Positions 26,901 to 36,106 of a stretch of DNA of 64,000 bases are shown piece after piece. The notes below the pieces were generated by a model. The model did not search any database and was not told the origin of the DNA. It was given only the letters and a program-made list of their open reading frames with translations. This stretch comes from Clostridia bacterium (GTDB taxonomy: Bacteria; Bacillota; Clostridia; Peptostreptococcales; Anaerovoracaceae). Position numbers and translations under genes: made by a program. Positions within the stretch are counted from its first letter, which is position 1; every line of letters starts with the position of its first letter. The stretch is from NCBI GenBank assembly GCA_900766045.1, contig CAAFTW010000055.1, positions 1 through 64,000 on the forward strand, in the 5' to 3' direction.

Positions 26901-27302
26901 CGGCGTCACTCCATACTGCTTCATCTGGGAAATAAAGTCGTTCGTCATCTCAATGAAAGAGCTGCGGTCCCGGCTCGCGCGGAAGACCTCCAGATTTTCA
27001 CCTTCTTCAGACATAATCCGGGTCAGGAGCATCTGCCGTCCGTATTTATCGACAAAAGGCAGCCGGGCTGCGCCCGTCTCTTTCAAGATGGTATGACCGA
27101 GATGGGAAACGCTGTAAATATCAAGGCCAAGCAGCACGTCTGTCTCCAGATACTTCGCTGCCTGCCGCTCCGCTTCCAGGGTATACTGGTCCGGGACGAG
27201 GACCAGGACGCGCCGGTCCGGCCCGTAACCCTGCCCGCGGATTCTGCGGTACATGAACTTTTCCTTATCCAGGCTGTCTCTGCCGTAATAGATGTTTAAC
27301 AT
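23943..27302 (-). CDS. addB: AddB subunit of the AddAB helicase-nuclease
   Basis: 1119 residues. Double-strand break repair protein: an inactive helicase-like N-terminal part (VLVPDQYTLEAERQ near residue 55) and a C-terminal RecB-type nuclease domain with GQIDRLD, IIDYKSS and QL motifs carrying the catalytic Asp/Lys. Four cysteines (one in RFSRCPFSYYV and CKYCEFRSIC at the C-terminus) fit the AddB 4Fe-4S cluster. The usual N-terminal P-loop GRSGSGKT reads YYGRDSLDKEKF here, so the ATP-binding motif is lost. Start at 27302 is set by AGGAGC. No addA follows, which is unusual because addB-addA normally form an operon. Confidence 0.93.
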   Translation of the reverse strand: MLNIYYGRDSLDKEKFMYRRIRGQGYGPDRRVLVLVPDQYTLEAERQAAKYLETDVLLGLDIYSVSHLGHTILKETGAARLPFVDKYGRQMLLTRIMSEEGENLEVFRASRDRSSFIEMTNDFISQMKQYGVTPETLEVLMKKVPEGSLLQRKMADLLLVYTRYQEEITGKYTDSEDYVDLYAQQMRRSDLIAGSRVWVYGFDSFAPKTLDVLQGIMHAAESVNVVLTKDERCKDEDLFSLTQTVQANLLKRADAEGCPVGEIARIPAALPDGTSLIREKASPALIYLEREMFAPVITPYRKAADHVMLTEAANPHNEAESAAAFILHLLRDCGYRCRDISVVCNDSSRAESARRVFEEYGLPLFMDTKRSILDAPAAVCILAMLNAVQKRWNTREILRALKSGLSDFSNDEIERLENYVMKYRIRGSMWKNPFKKGELEYGKEGMEKLDALRDRVAQLFTPLEEILKRKQTNEEFIRAFYGFLTENMHLEDRLDRLMLLQEENGLQTAADETAQVWSMIVGLLDQIDALAGDDQFQSDLFIELLTAGLQQVEIGVLPSTVDDLVMGTMQRTRTASVRALIVIGANEGILPEGPKDDGLFGMDELESLAEFGQEICKVDSVRVQEEKLAIYRNFSALSDMLWISWSNADMEGVKTRPSELIGTMEELFPEIPVRRDILNEDSDEAEVGGKLSTLRHLTQKLNQAYREGAKIDPIWGDVQRWYQKNMPEAAARMEEGLRFQNKPPRLDPKLTDLLFRKKENRNYLALSASRLERFSRCPFSYYVQFGLAPEERRVFEAGGREIGDMYHRCIMDVTAELSRRGIWDSVSEEDCRKLVQQSIRQESEVYREGLFFFGGRERYRSSRMQEACIDTVKALVEHVRQGAVQASQFEVRFGPGAEIPPIRVELDDGTVVLIEGQIDRLDILQNDRIKIIDYKSSEHKLDVEEIRAGYSLQLMVYMQAAEEQMRQPAGVFYFHIQEPRIDVKNKPAAGTPSDALKLQVQKEIQSHFKLNGLLLNDPETVREVAGELAPKESSSVVAVKMLKSGELGKSGTLISEEDFQELQNDVSDRVTELITEMHEGIIDIHPMKNGDDTACKYCEFRSICRFDPAFRGNQYNVIK

Positions 27303-27798
27303 AACTGCTCCTGTTACCTGTTGAACGGTTTCATCAATCTGCATGCACAGCGGGCGGCGCCATTCGCGGCCGGCGGCTTCTCACGCAGCATTCATTCATC
27401 AGTGCCTATGAATTTCACATAGTATTATCTTATCATATATCTGCGGTCTGTAGAGAAATATCGGCGGGGAATTCGTGATGTGGTAAACTGCGGTTATTCG
27501 TATTAAGGAAGTGTGCCATAATATTACCACCGCATTCGCAGGAACAAGCTGACTTTCGCAGCAGTACGATGGCCGCACAGGCATTGCTGCCGCATTCGCA
27601 GACGTGGAAGTATCATAGTGAGCAGCACAGTGATTCCTGTTATGACCGTTGAAAATGAAGATCAGGTAAGCTGAGTCTGTGTATAATGTACGCAGTAAAG
27701 CATGGCATTTGACCAGAACTTTTCCCTCACCTATGTAGTGAGGCAATTTATTTCCTTATTTGTTGCGACGCCATTATAGTCATACCTGATTCCGCATG

Positions 27799-28173
27799 TT
27801 TATACATCATATTTGAGATTGTATTTTTTTTTTTCGGCAGAATCGTGATTATTTTATTCTCTTCCCAAGTGAGATAATAAGTACACGGAGTTATAGGAAT
27901 TCAAAGCGAGATAAACGCCGCTTTAAGTGCATGCTTATACTATTTATTATATATAAATTCACATTTACAATTATTTCCCCCGTATTTTTGCGCTGGTCTT
28001 CTGCCATTCTTACATACTCAATCACCCTCACCTTCAAACATTACGATGAGATCATCAGAATCCATTAAATCAGTATTGATGCATAGATATTCGTTTGGGA
28101 CTTTACTTCTTAAAATAGAAAAATCCTAAAATCCGCGATTTTCATCACACATTCATCACAATTCACCGATCCC
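27799..28173. repeat. Diverged two-core intergenic element, copy A
   Basis: Two AT-rich cores: 27799-27870 (GTTTATACATCATATTTGAG, then TTTTTCGGCAGAATCGTGATTATTTTATT in part) and 28080-28173 (ATATTCGTTTGGGACTT ... ATCACACATTCATCACAATTC). Both match cores at 50293-50360 and 50578-50685, with core-to-core distance 281 versus 285 bp. It lies after the prfB terminator in the 1.1-kb gap 27303-28434, in which no gene is supported. Confidence 0.55.
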
Positions 28174-28379
28174 ACTCCTGCCTTATGCCCGCTTCATTCG
28201 TCTCCGCTGCACTATGCACCTGTATGCAGACCCATTCGCCCTGAAATGCTCTCGTTGACGTGCATTATGCAGTATACGCGATTTCCACCCTCAGCCTTGC
28301 CTTTCCACCCTCAGCCTCGCCTTTCCGGCCTCGCCTCATACTTCCATTCTCCTGCTCTCCTTTTACGCGATTGCCTAGC

Positions 28380-28428
28380 AAAAAAAGAACCACTCCGCAC
28401 GGCAGCACATGGTGTCACGCGGAGTGGT
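28380..28428 (-). terminator. Terminator of the secA-prfB operon
   Basis: ACCACTCCGC (28389-28398) pairs with GCGGAGTGGT (28419-28428), and the minus strand continues into TTCTTTTTTT. It lies directly after the prfB stop. Confidence 0.85.
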
Positions 28429-28434
28429 CTCCTC

Positions 28435-29539
28435 TTAATTCTGCAGCTGTTTCAGCTCTTCGTTGATGAAATCGTCGATGTCTCCGTCCATGACGGCGTT
28501 GACGTTGCCGGTTTCCGCGCCGGTACGGTGGTCTTTTACCAAAGTGTACGGCTGGAAAACGTAGGATCGGATCTGAGAGCCCCAGGCAATCTGGGAGAAG
28601 TCTCCCTGCAGCTCTTTCAGTGTCTCTTTATGTTCCTGTTCTTTCAGCTCCATGAGCTTGGCGTACAGGATTTTCATCGCGACTTCTTTATTCTGGTGCT
28701 GGCTTCGCTCGTTCTGGCAGGTGACGACGATATGGGTCGGCAGATGCGTGATGCGGATGGCGGAGTCGGTCTTATTGACGTGCTGGCCGCCTGCGCCGCT
28801 GCTCCGGTAGGTGTCGATGCGCAGATCTTCCGGGCGGATTTCCACGGAGAGGTCGTCGTCGATCTGCGGAGTGACTTCCAGGGAAGCGAAGGAGGTCTGC
28901 CGCTTTCCCGCTGTGTTGAACGGAGAAATCCGGACGAGGCGGTGAACGCCTTTTTCGAATTTCAGAAGGCCGTAAGCGTTTGCGCCATTGACAAAGAAGG
29001 TGGCGCCTTTGATTCCGGCCTCGGTGTCATCCTGAAGGTCGACGATTTCAATTTCAAAGCCCTTGGAGGATGCCCAGCGGGTGTACATTCTCAGCAGCAT
29101 TTCTGCCCAATCCTGGGCATCGACTCCGCCGGCACCGGCGTGAATCGTGACGATGGCGCTGTTGTGGTCGTACTTCCCGGTCAGGAGGGTTTCGCGGCGG
29201 AAGGCCGCGAATTCCTTTTTGATCTTCTTGAAGGAGCGGAGGATTTCCTTTGCTTCGTCTTCATCCTCCATCTCCTCAGCCAGCTCGATGTATTCTTCTA
29301 TGTCGTTCAGCTCCTGCTCGAGCTGTTCGTACTGCTCGATTTTCTTATCGACTGCAGTTTTTTCCTTGATGACTTTCTGCGCGGATTCACTGTCATCCCA
29401 GAAATCCGGCTCCAGAGTCAGTTTTGTAAACTTTTCCGATTCCCTCTTCAGACCAGCCAGGTCAAAGGGACTCACCTACCTCTAAAAGTCCGGCCTTCAG
29501 ATCCGGGAGCTCCTGCTTTACAGGCTCCAGCTTAAGCAT
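28435..29539 (-). CDS. prfB: Peptide chain release factor 2, with programmed +1 frameshift
   Basis: RF2 recognises UGA/UAA stops and releases the finished peptide. Zero frame runs 25 codons from ATG 29539 (AGGAGG 8 bp upstream) to CTT TGA C; the in-frame TGA is at 29464-29462. A +1 shift at CTT-T-GAC enters the main frame, giving 367 residues, the normal RF2 length. An SD-like AGGTGAG just upstream is the expected stimulator. The main frame has SPF (stop-recognition tripeptide, in VRISPFNTAG) and GGQ (SGAGGQHVN). The start overlaps the secA stop, so translation is coupled. High RF2 terminates at the TGA and so limits its own synthesis. Confidence 0.95.
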
Positions 29540-32312
29540 GACCATTCCTCCTCTCTTCTTCGAGGTCCTTCTTCATGCAGCAGTTCTTATATTTCTTTCC
29601 GCTTCCGCACGGGCACGGATCGTTTCTGCCGACCTTCGGACGCTTCCTCTTATAGGTAACCGGCTTATTCTCTCTCTCCGGGATTTCGTTTTCCTCGCTC
29701 GGAGCACCCTGCAGATCAGCGTGGTCGTCAACGTACTCGTCCTTACGCTCTCCGCTGATTTCTGCAACGGCACGGCGCTCGGTATGCGTCTCGATGGTTA
29801 CGCTGTAGCAGTATGTTACCGTCTCTGCAGTGATCTCGCCGATCATTGCGTCGAACATGTCGAATCCTTCCTTTGCGTATGCAGCAACAGGGTCCTGCTG
29901 GCCCAGGGCACGCAGGCCGATTCCTTCACGCAGCTGATCCATGGCGTCGATGTGGTCCATCCAGAGGTTATCAACTACACGGAGCAGGATCATGCGCTCA
30001 ACTTCACGCATCTGCTCTTTTCCGATTTCTTCTTCCTTCTTCTCGTAGAGTTTCTCGAACTCATCGTAGAGATCCTCTTTCAGGGAATCCTCCGTCATCT
30101 GGACGAGCTCATCGGTGGAATACTCTTCCTTCGGAACGAACATCGGCGTGATGCGGCGCAGAGCCTTATTCATTGCAGCAAAGTCCCACTCCTCCGGATA
30201 CTTGGAGGCTACGACCGCCTGCTCTACGGCATTGTCGATCAGAGTATGCGTCATGCCCATGATGTATTCGCGGAGATCCTCACCGAACAGCACTCTTCTG
30301 CGCTCGCTGTAGATAATCTCTCTCTGCTTGTTCATGACGTTATCATACTGAAGGACGTACTTACGGATACCGAAGTTTCTGCCCTCAACCTTCTTCTGCG
30401 CGCTCTCGATGGACTTGGTCAGCATGCCCGCTTCAATCGGCTCATCCTCATCCAGACCCATCTTATCGACGAACTTCTGCATACGCTCGCCGCCAAACAG
30501 ACGCATCAGATCATCTTCCAGGGAAATGAAGAACTGTGTAGTTCCCGGGTCTCCCTGACGTCCGGCACGGCCTCGCAGCTGGTTATCAATACGTCTGGAC
30601 TCGTGACGCTCTGTACCGATGATGCACAGTCCGCCCAGCTTTACGACCTCATCGTGCTCTTTATCGTGCTCTTCCTTGAACTTTGCCCTGTATTCGTTAT
30701 AGGTCTCTCTGGCCTTGACCATATCCGGATCATCGGACTTGGTAAATCCTGTAGCGAAGTTGATCTGCTCGTCTGTGAAGCCATTCTTACGCATCTCTTT
30801 ACGCGCATCGAAATCCGGGTTTCCTCCCAGCAGGATATCGGTACCACGGCCCGCCATATTCGTCGCGATGGTTACCGCGCCCTTGCGTCCAGCCTGTGCA
30901 ACGATTTCTGCCTCGCGCTCATGCTGCTTCGCATTCAATACGTTGTGCGGAATACCTCTCTTATCCAGCATGTCGCTGATCAGCTCAGATTTCTCAATGG
31001 AAATCGTACCGACCAGAACCGGCTGACCGGTCTTATGTACTTCCTCAACACGGTTTGCGATCGCCTTGAACTTGCCCTTCTCTGTCTGATATACAGAATC
31101 CTGCAGGTCCTTACGGATAACCGGCTTGTTGGTCGGGATGACGACTACGTCCATGTTGTAAATATCACGGAACTCGTCTTCCTCAGTCTTTGCTGTACCA
31201 GTCATTCCGGAGAGCTTGTCATACATTCTGAAGTAGTTCTGCAGGGTGATGGTTGCCAGCGTCTTGGACTCAGAACGGACCAGAACGTGCTCCTTGGCCT
31301 CGATGGCCTGATGCAGACCGTTGCTGTAACGGCGTCCGTACATCAGACGGCCGGTGAACTCGTCGACAATGACGATTTCTCCATCCTTGACGATGTAGTC
31401 TTTGTCCCTCTTCATCATGTATTCCGCACGGAGGGCTTCCTGTACATTGTGGTTGATCTCCATGTTCTCCGGATCCGCGAAGTTCTCCAGGTCGAAGTAC
31501 TCCTCAGCCTTGGCAACTCCGGCGTCGGTCAGGGCGATCTGATCGTCCTTCTCCTCGATCTCGTAGTCGTCCTTCTCGGTCAGGGTCTTGACAAAGTCAT
31601 CCGCCCGGCGATACAGATCTGTAGACTTGGTTCCCTCACCGGAAATGATCAGCGGGGTTCTGGCCTCATCGATCAGGATGGAGTCGACCTCATCGACGAT
31701 GGCGTAATGCAGCTCGCGCTGGGTCAGCTCTTCCTTATAGGTAACCATGTTGTCTCTCAGATAGTCAAAACCAAACTCATTGTTGGTTCCGTATGTGACA
31801 TCTGCGCGGTAAGCCGCTTTTCTTTCTTCTTCGGAAATGCCGTGGATGACGCAGCCGACGGTCAGTCCCAGGAAGGTGTAAACCTTTCCCATCCACTCGG
31901 AGTCACGCTTTGCCAGGTAATCGTTGACGGTTACAACGTGGACGCCCTTTCCTTCCAACGCGTTCAGGTAAACCGGCAGGGTCGCAACCAGGGTTTTTCC
32001 TTCACCGGTTTTCATCTCGGCGATTCTTCCCTGATGCAGGACGATGCCTCCGAGGATCTGTACGTGGAACGGTTTCATGCCGACACTTCTGTACGCTCCC
32101 TCGCGGGCAACGGCGAATGCCTCCGGCAGAATATCATCCAGCGTCTCTCCATTCTTCAGACGCTCCTTGAAATACGGTGTTTTTGCCTTCAATTCCTCAT
32201 CGGAAAGCGCTGAGATCTCGTCATCAAACGCTTCAACTTTCGCTGCGATCTTCTCAATCTTTCTGATCTCCTTCTTATTCAGATCGCCGAAAATTTTTTC
32301 CATTAAACTCAT
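29532..32312 (-). CDS. secA: Preprotein translocase ATPase SecA
   Basis: 926 residues. Motor of the Sec pathway, driving unfolded preproteins through SecYEG. Walker A KTGEGKTLVATL, DEAD-like DEVDSILIDEARTP, motif III SGMTGTAKTEEDEF, and helicase motifs GRAGRQGDPG are all present; the C-terminal zinc-binding tail DPCPCGSGKKYKNCC binds SecB/ribosome in other species. Length is typical of Clostridia SecA with its scaffold domains. Start ATG at 32312 follows AAGGAGG by about 12 bp. Downstream of a CNNM gene (20 bp gap) and overlapping prfB, so probably one transcript. Confidence 0.97.
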   Translation of the reverse strand: MSLMEKIFGDLNKKEIRKIEKIAAKVEAFDDEISALSDEELKAKTPYFKERLKNGETLDDILPEAFAVAREGAYRSVGMKPFHVQILGGIVLHQGRIAEMKTGEGKTLVATLPVYLNALEGKGVHVVTVNDYLAKRDSEWMGKVYTFLGLTVGCVIHGISEEERKAAYRADVTYGTNNEFGFDYLRDNMVTYKEELTQRELHYAIVDEVDSILIDEARTPLIISGEGTKSTDLYRRADDFVKTLTEKDDYEIEEKDDQIALTDAGVAKAEEYFDLENFADPENMEINHNVQEALRAEYMMKRDKDYIVKDGEIVIVDEFTGRLMYGRRYSNGLHQAIEAKEHVLVRSESKTLATITLQNYFRMYDKLSGMTGTAKTEEDEFRDIYNMDVVVIPTNKPVIRKDLQDSVYQTEKGKFKAIANRVEEVHKTGQPVLVGTISIEKSELISDMLDKRGIPHNVLNAKQHEREAEIVAQAGRKGAVTIATNMAGRGTDILLGGNPDFDARKEMRKNGFTDEQINFATGFTKSDDPDMVKARETYNEYRAKFKEEHDKEHDEVVKLGGLCIIGTERHESRRIDNQLRGRAGRQGDPGTTQFFISLEDDLMRLFGGERMQKFVDKMGLDEDEPIEAGMLTKSIESAQKKVEGRNFGIRKYVLQYDNVMNKQREIIYSERRRVLFGEDLREYIMGMTHTLIDNAVEQAVVASKYPEEWDFAAMNKALRRITPMFVPKEEYSTDELVQMTEDSLKEDLYDEFEKLYEKKEEEIGKEQMREVERMILLRVVDNLWMDHIDAMDQLREGIGLRALGQQDPVAAYAKEGFDMFDAMIGEITAETVTYCYSVTIETHTERRAVAEISGERKDEYVDDHADLQGAPSEENEIPERENKPVTYKRKRPKVGRNDPCPCGSGKKYKNCCMKKDLEEERRNGHA

Positions 32313-32332
32313 TCTGCCTGAGTCCTCCTTTT

Positions 32333-33604
32333 CTAATCCTCTTCATCCGGTTTCGGGGTTACGCGCAGGTTGACTTCGATTGCCTTGCGGCTGTCCGCCT
32401 TGGTAACTCTGCCGGTAAATATCTGTTTATTTGTTTCATACGAGAAGGTGTCTCCGGTTTTCGGCAGGCGGTCAATCTGACGGACTACCCATCCGTTCAC
32501 CGTTGTCTCGTCAAAATCAATATCTTCATCAAAGTAGTCGAATACTTTTTCGACATTGGCCAGTCCCAGGACGCGGTAACTTCCGTCCTGCAGCGGCGTA
32601 ATATCTCTGGCTCCGACATCCTCGCGCTCGTCATAGATTTCTCCGACCAGCTCCTCGATAATGTCTTCCATTGTTACCAGTCCGGTCGTGCCGCCATACT
32701 CATCCACGACAATCGCAATCTTGCTCTTATCATGCTGCATGCGCTGAAGCAGCGAGAAGGCCTTGATGGACCCCGCCACGAACACCACCGGCTTGATGTA
32801 ATCGGAAATCGTCTTCGGCTTGTGATAAACGTAATTGTGGAAATCCTTCTGGCTGAGCACACCCAGAATCTTATCCAGGTCGTCCTCATAGACTGGAAGC
32901 TTGGAAAATCCAGTCTTGCGGAAGGCATCATTAACCTCTTCCTCCGTCATTTCCACATCCAGCGCCTCGATGTCCACACGCGGCGTCAGCACATCCCAGG
33001 CCTCTAACTCGTTAAATTCAATCGCGTTCTGAATCAGCTCACTCTGGTCCGATTCAAGACTTCCTTCCGTTTCCGCCTCTTCCACGATGGTAATCAGCTC
33101 ATCTTCCGTGATTCCGCGGTCCGCCTCACCCTTAATAAGATGAAGCAGAAGTTTCTTCCATTCCCGGAAGAGCCAGTTTACCGGCGTGAAAATCAGCACC
33201 AGCGCGTGAAAGAACGACGCGAAGAACATCGACAGCGATTCCGGAAACTCCTTTGCCAGAGTCTTCGGCGTAACCTCACCGAAGACCAGGACAACGACCG
33301 TCATCACAATCGTGGAAATCGTCGCGCCGTATGAACCGAACACGCCCACAAAAAACACCGTCGCAACCGCTGTATTGGTGATGTTCGCGATATTGTTGCC
33401 CACCAGAATCGTGGACAGCAGATCATCATAGCGGTTGATCAGTTTCAGCGCGCGTTCCGCCCTTTTATTTCCGTCCGAAGCCATATTCTTCAGTCTGATC
33501 TTATTCGCCGACGTAAACGCCGTCTCCGCCGCGGAGAAACATGCCGATATCAGCACCAGCAGAATAATGACTACAATATATATTCCCATTTGATGGGATT
33601 CCAT
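32333..33604 (-). CDS. CNNM/CorC-family membrane protein (DUF21-CBS-CorC_HlyC)
   Basis: About 423 residues: DUF21/CNNM membrane domain with four hydrophobic segments (about 1-180), a pair of CBS domains (about 205-330, including SKLPVYEDDLDKILGVLSQKD and KIAIVVDEYGGTTGLVTMEDI) and a C-terminal CorC_HlyC domain (about 345-420). Members are linked to Mg2+ efflux or cobalt resistance; the hemolysin name is historical. Start at 33604 places GGAGGG about 10 bp upstream; an ATG at 33613 would be too close to it. First gene of a probable operon with secA and prfB, an association without an obvious functional link. Confidence 0.88.
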   Translation of the reverse strand: MESHQMGIYIVVIILLVLISACFSAAETAFTSANKIRLKNMASDGNKRAERALKLINRYDDLLSTILVGNNIANITNTAVATVFFVGVFGSYGATISTIVMTVVVLVFGEVTPKTLAKEFPESLSMFFASFFHALVLIFTPVNWLFREWKKLLLHLIKGEADRGITEDELITIVEEAETEGSLESDQSELIQNAIEFNELEAWDVLTPRVDIEALDVEMTEEEVNDAFRKTGFSKLPVYEDDLDKILGVLSQKDFHNYVYHKPKTISDYIKPVVFVAGSIKAFSLLQRMQHDKSKIAIVVDEYGGTTGLVTMEDIIEELVGEIYDEREDVGARDITPLQDGSYRVLGLANVEKVFDYFDEDIDFDETTVNGWVVRQIDRLPKTGDTFSYETNKQIFTGRVTKADSRKAIEVNLRVTPKPDEED

Positions 33605-34012
33605 AAACTCCATCCCTCCCCAAATAACGGCCCTTCAGCATTGTGAATCCTATACGGACCATAAAAAAGCCGTCATCCAGATATACTATCATACACCGCA
33701 TAGAAATGAAAGAAGAAATACGCTTCTTCAAAAACTCTACACCTTCCTAATCGCTTGAGATCATGCGGTTTTTCCGCCCGCGCCATGTGAGATCGTGGTA
33801 TACTGAAAGCAGTGCGGACACCAGCTCCGGCAGCTGTGGATTCATTTTTGTCCCGACTTTCCCCGGACAAAACCCACCGCGGATAACTTTTTGGCCCTGC
33901 GAGCCCTTGAAAATCCGCGGGTTGCAAGGAAATTCCCTGCCTGCCGCGCAGCGTGTCCATGATAGCCGATGACTGAAAATTACCGATCAAGAATATGTAA
34001 AGAGGAAGAATT
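33605..34012. other. Divergent intergenic region CNNM / birA
   Basis: No gene seen. Contains a TATACT (33800-33805) that could be a -10 for birA and a plus-strand GACAAAACCCA motif copy (33866-33876) followed by CCGCGG. Confidence 0.45.
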
Positions 34013-35008
34013 ATGTCGACCAAAAGCGATTTACTTGATTTATTGAAAAAAAATATAGGAAAACCGGTCTCCGGCCAGCAGGCCGCCGACCAGCTCGGCG
34101 TCTCCAGAAACGCCGTCTGGAAGGCCGTATCCCATTTAAAAGAGGAAGGTTATCCGATTGAAAGCCGCACCAAGGCCGGATACTGCCTGACCGCTCTCCC
34201 GGACCAGCTGACCCAGGAAGCCGTTGAAAAAGACGTCCACGCGGACATCGACGTCATCGTAAAAGACACCGTCACCTCCACCAACGACCTGGTCAAAGCC
34301 GGAAACTGGGGAGACCGTCCGGTCGTCATGGCTGCAAACCGCCAGACCGGAGGGCGCGGACGGCTCGGCAGAAAATTCGAGTCTCCGGGAGGAGTCGGCA
34401 TTTACATCAGCTTCGGCATGAAACCGGATTTCTCCATTGCCCATTCACCCTTTGTCACCATGGCGGCAGCGGTAGCCGTCTGCCGCGCGGTCGAGAAAGT
34501 CGTCGGCATCGAAACAAACATCAAGTGGGTCAACGACATCTATTACAATAGAAAAAAAGTCTGCGGCATCCTCACGGAAGCGCAGACGAACATGGAAACC
34601 GGTGTCATCGACCGGCTGATCATCGGCATCGGAATCAACTGCTTCCCGGGCAGTTTCCCGCCGGAAATCGCGCATAAGGCCGGCTCACTGGCCGATCACA
34701 TCGGCGCCTTCAGCCGCAGCGCCCTGACCGCGGAGCTTATCAATCAGGTCTGCAGCATCATGAATGACGTGGAAGACCGATCCTTCCTGACGGAATACCG
34801 CCGCCGCTGCTTCATCCTTGGCGAGCAGATCTTTGTCCACCCGCTGAGCAGCGATAAGGAAATCCCGGCAAGGGCTCTGGCCATCGAGGACGACGGCGGT
34901 CTGCTGGTGGAATATCTGGAGGGTGAAAACGCCGGAAGCCGCGAAGTTCTGCGCACCGGAGAGATTTCTATCCGCCTGCATGACCAGGAAAATATACCGA
35001 GAACATAA
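34013..35008 (+). CDS. birA: Bifunctional biotin--[acetyl-CoA-carboxylase] ligase / biotin operon repressor
   Basis: 331 residues. N-terminal winged helix (about 1-60, SGQQAADQLGVSRNAVWKAV) joined to a class II BirA ligase domain with the biotinyl-AMP loop GGRGRLGRKFESP, KWVNDIYYNRKKVCGIL (catalytic Lys) and a C-terminal SH3-like domain (about 275-331). It biotinylates carboxylases and, when loaded, represses biotin genes. The presence of the DNA-binding domain suggests biotin genes elsewhere are its targets; none is in the window. Ribosome site AGAGGAAG. Followed by a strong terminator. Confidence 0.95.
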   Translation: MSTKSDLLDLLKKNIGKPVSGQQAADQLGVSRNAVWKAVSHLKEEGYPIESRTKAGYCLTALPDQLTQEAVEKDVHADIDVIVKDTVTSTNDLVKAGNWGDRPVVMAANRQTGGRGRLGRKFESPGGVGIYISFGMKPDFSIAHSPFVTMAAAVAVCRAVEKVVGIETNIKWVNDIYYNRKKVCGILTEAQTNMETGVIDRLIIGIGINCFPGSFPPEIAHKAGSLADHIGAFSRSALTAELINQVCSIMNDVEDRSFLTEYRRRCFILGEQIFVHPLSSDKEIPARALAIEDDGGLLVEYLEGENAGSREVLRTGEISIRLHDQENIPRT

Positions 35009-35015
35009 TGATAAA

Positions 35016-35069
35016 AAAGCACGCCGCACAGCTCTGCTTCCCTGCAGTTACCGTGCGGCGTGCTTTCTT
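35016..35069 (+). terminator. Terminator of birA
   Basis: AAAGCACGCCGCAC (35016-35029) pairs with GTGCGGCGTGCTTT (35053-35066), then TCTTCT; bidirectional in appearance. Confidence 0.8.
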
Positions 35070-35176
35070 CTACTCTGTAAGAAAGTCGATCCGTCTGACA
35101 ATGTGAATCCCATCAACTGAAGCTGTTGAAGGTGTGTTCAGTTCTTCCTTCACGAATACAGACTGGACAGACAAGA

Positions 35177-35224
35177 GCAAAACAAAACAGCCGCCCCAGG
35201 TGAATCCTCATCACTTGGGGCAGC
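35177..35224 (-). terminator. Terminator of the cob operon
   Basis: GCCGCCCCAGGTG (35190-35202) pairs with CACTTGGGGCAGC (35212-35224); in the minus direction TGTTTTGTTTTGC follows. Just past the histidine phosphatase stop. Confidence 0.75.
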
Positions 35225-35241
35225 GGCCGCTGCATACTTTC

Positions 35242-36066
35242 TTATTTATCTTCTTCCATTATGCCCTGGTCCAGGCTTTCCGCCGCGCCGAACATCTCAT
35301 AGCTCTGCGGTTCTCCGTCTTCCAGACGGACAACGTATCCGAGTCCCGGTGCCGGAACCCACTCCCAGATCTCATCATCCGGACGCTTAAACCAGCTCCT
35401 CATCAGCTGGGAAATCACACCGCCGTGGCAGACCGCAAGGGTTGCAGGACCATGCAGTACAGGCGGCTCCTTCTTTTTCGGCATATCCTTCGGGAGCAGA
35501 ACCTGCGGCAGACGGTTGTCCTCTCCGGCCTCTTCCAGACCATCCTGCAAGCCGGTCTCCACTTTCCGGATTCCGGCAGTTCCGTTCGGCCCGCCGGCCA
35601 TTTTTCCCTTTGTCCCGCGGGCTGTTTTCTCACAGAATCCTTCATGCTTGGACAGGAGAATATCGCCTCCGGTCAGAACACGCCTTGTAAAACTTCCCCT
35701 GGAATCACCGCCCTCCAGGTGTTTTTCATAAGTCGTATCGTTGACCCATTCCATGAACTCCGGATCGTTCTGCAGTTCCTGGAAAGAATGTCCCTCAAAT
35801 TTTCCGAACTGGTACTCCTGCAGCTCACGGATGGTGCCGTGCGGAAGGCTGCCGTACACAGCCTGCAGGGTCTGGTCGGTACGTTGAAGTCCGCTTGTGA
35901 ATACCTGTGTGCAGGCAGGAAGCGCCGGATATACACCGCGCCCGCGCAGTGCTTTCAGCTGCTGCACGCCTTCATCCGTCAGCGGGATATCGATTCCGCC
36001 ATAAAACCAGTGCTTCTGATTTCCTTCTGTAACTCCATGCCTCAGCAAAATGATCTCCGACTGCAT
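35242..36066 (-). CDS. Histidine phosphatase family protein, probable alpha-ribazole phosphatase (CobC-like)
   Basis: 274 residues of the phosphoglycerate-mutase-like superfamily. The catalytic motif is LLRHGVTEGNQ (residues 7-17, RHG with the phosphohistidine) and the second His is in LAVCHGGVISQLM. In this operon it most likely removes the 5' phosphate from alpha-ribazole-P or cobalamin-P. It is longer than usual (about 200) because of a Gly/Glu/Lys-rich insertion of about 65 residues between about 150 and 215, before the second half of the active site. GGGAGGG ribosome site. Last gene of the cob operon, with a terminator after it. Confidence 0.82.
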   Translation of the reverse strand: MQSEIILLRHGVTEGNQKHWFYGGIDIPLTDEGVQQLKALRGRGVYPALPACTQVFTSGLQRTDQTLQAVYGSLPHGTIRELQEYQFGKFEGHSFQELQNDPEFMEWVNDTTYEKHLEGGDSRGSFTRRVLTGGDILLSKHEGFCEKTARGTKGKMAGGPNGTAGIRKVETGLQDGLEEAGEDNRLPQVLLPKDMPKKKEPPVLHGPATLAVCHGGVISQLMRSWFKRPDDEIWEWVPAPGLGYVVRLEDGEPQSYEMFGAAESLDQGIMEEDK

Positions 36067-36106
36067 TTTCTCCCTCCCGTATGTACTTCCATCATCCCTT
36101 CAATGC

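Noticed and set aside
29538..32213. Very long open frame (about 890 codons) antisense to secA
   Set aside because: It exists because secA avoids the codons whose reverse complements are stops. It has no ribosome site or family motifs, and secA on the other strand is unambiguous.
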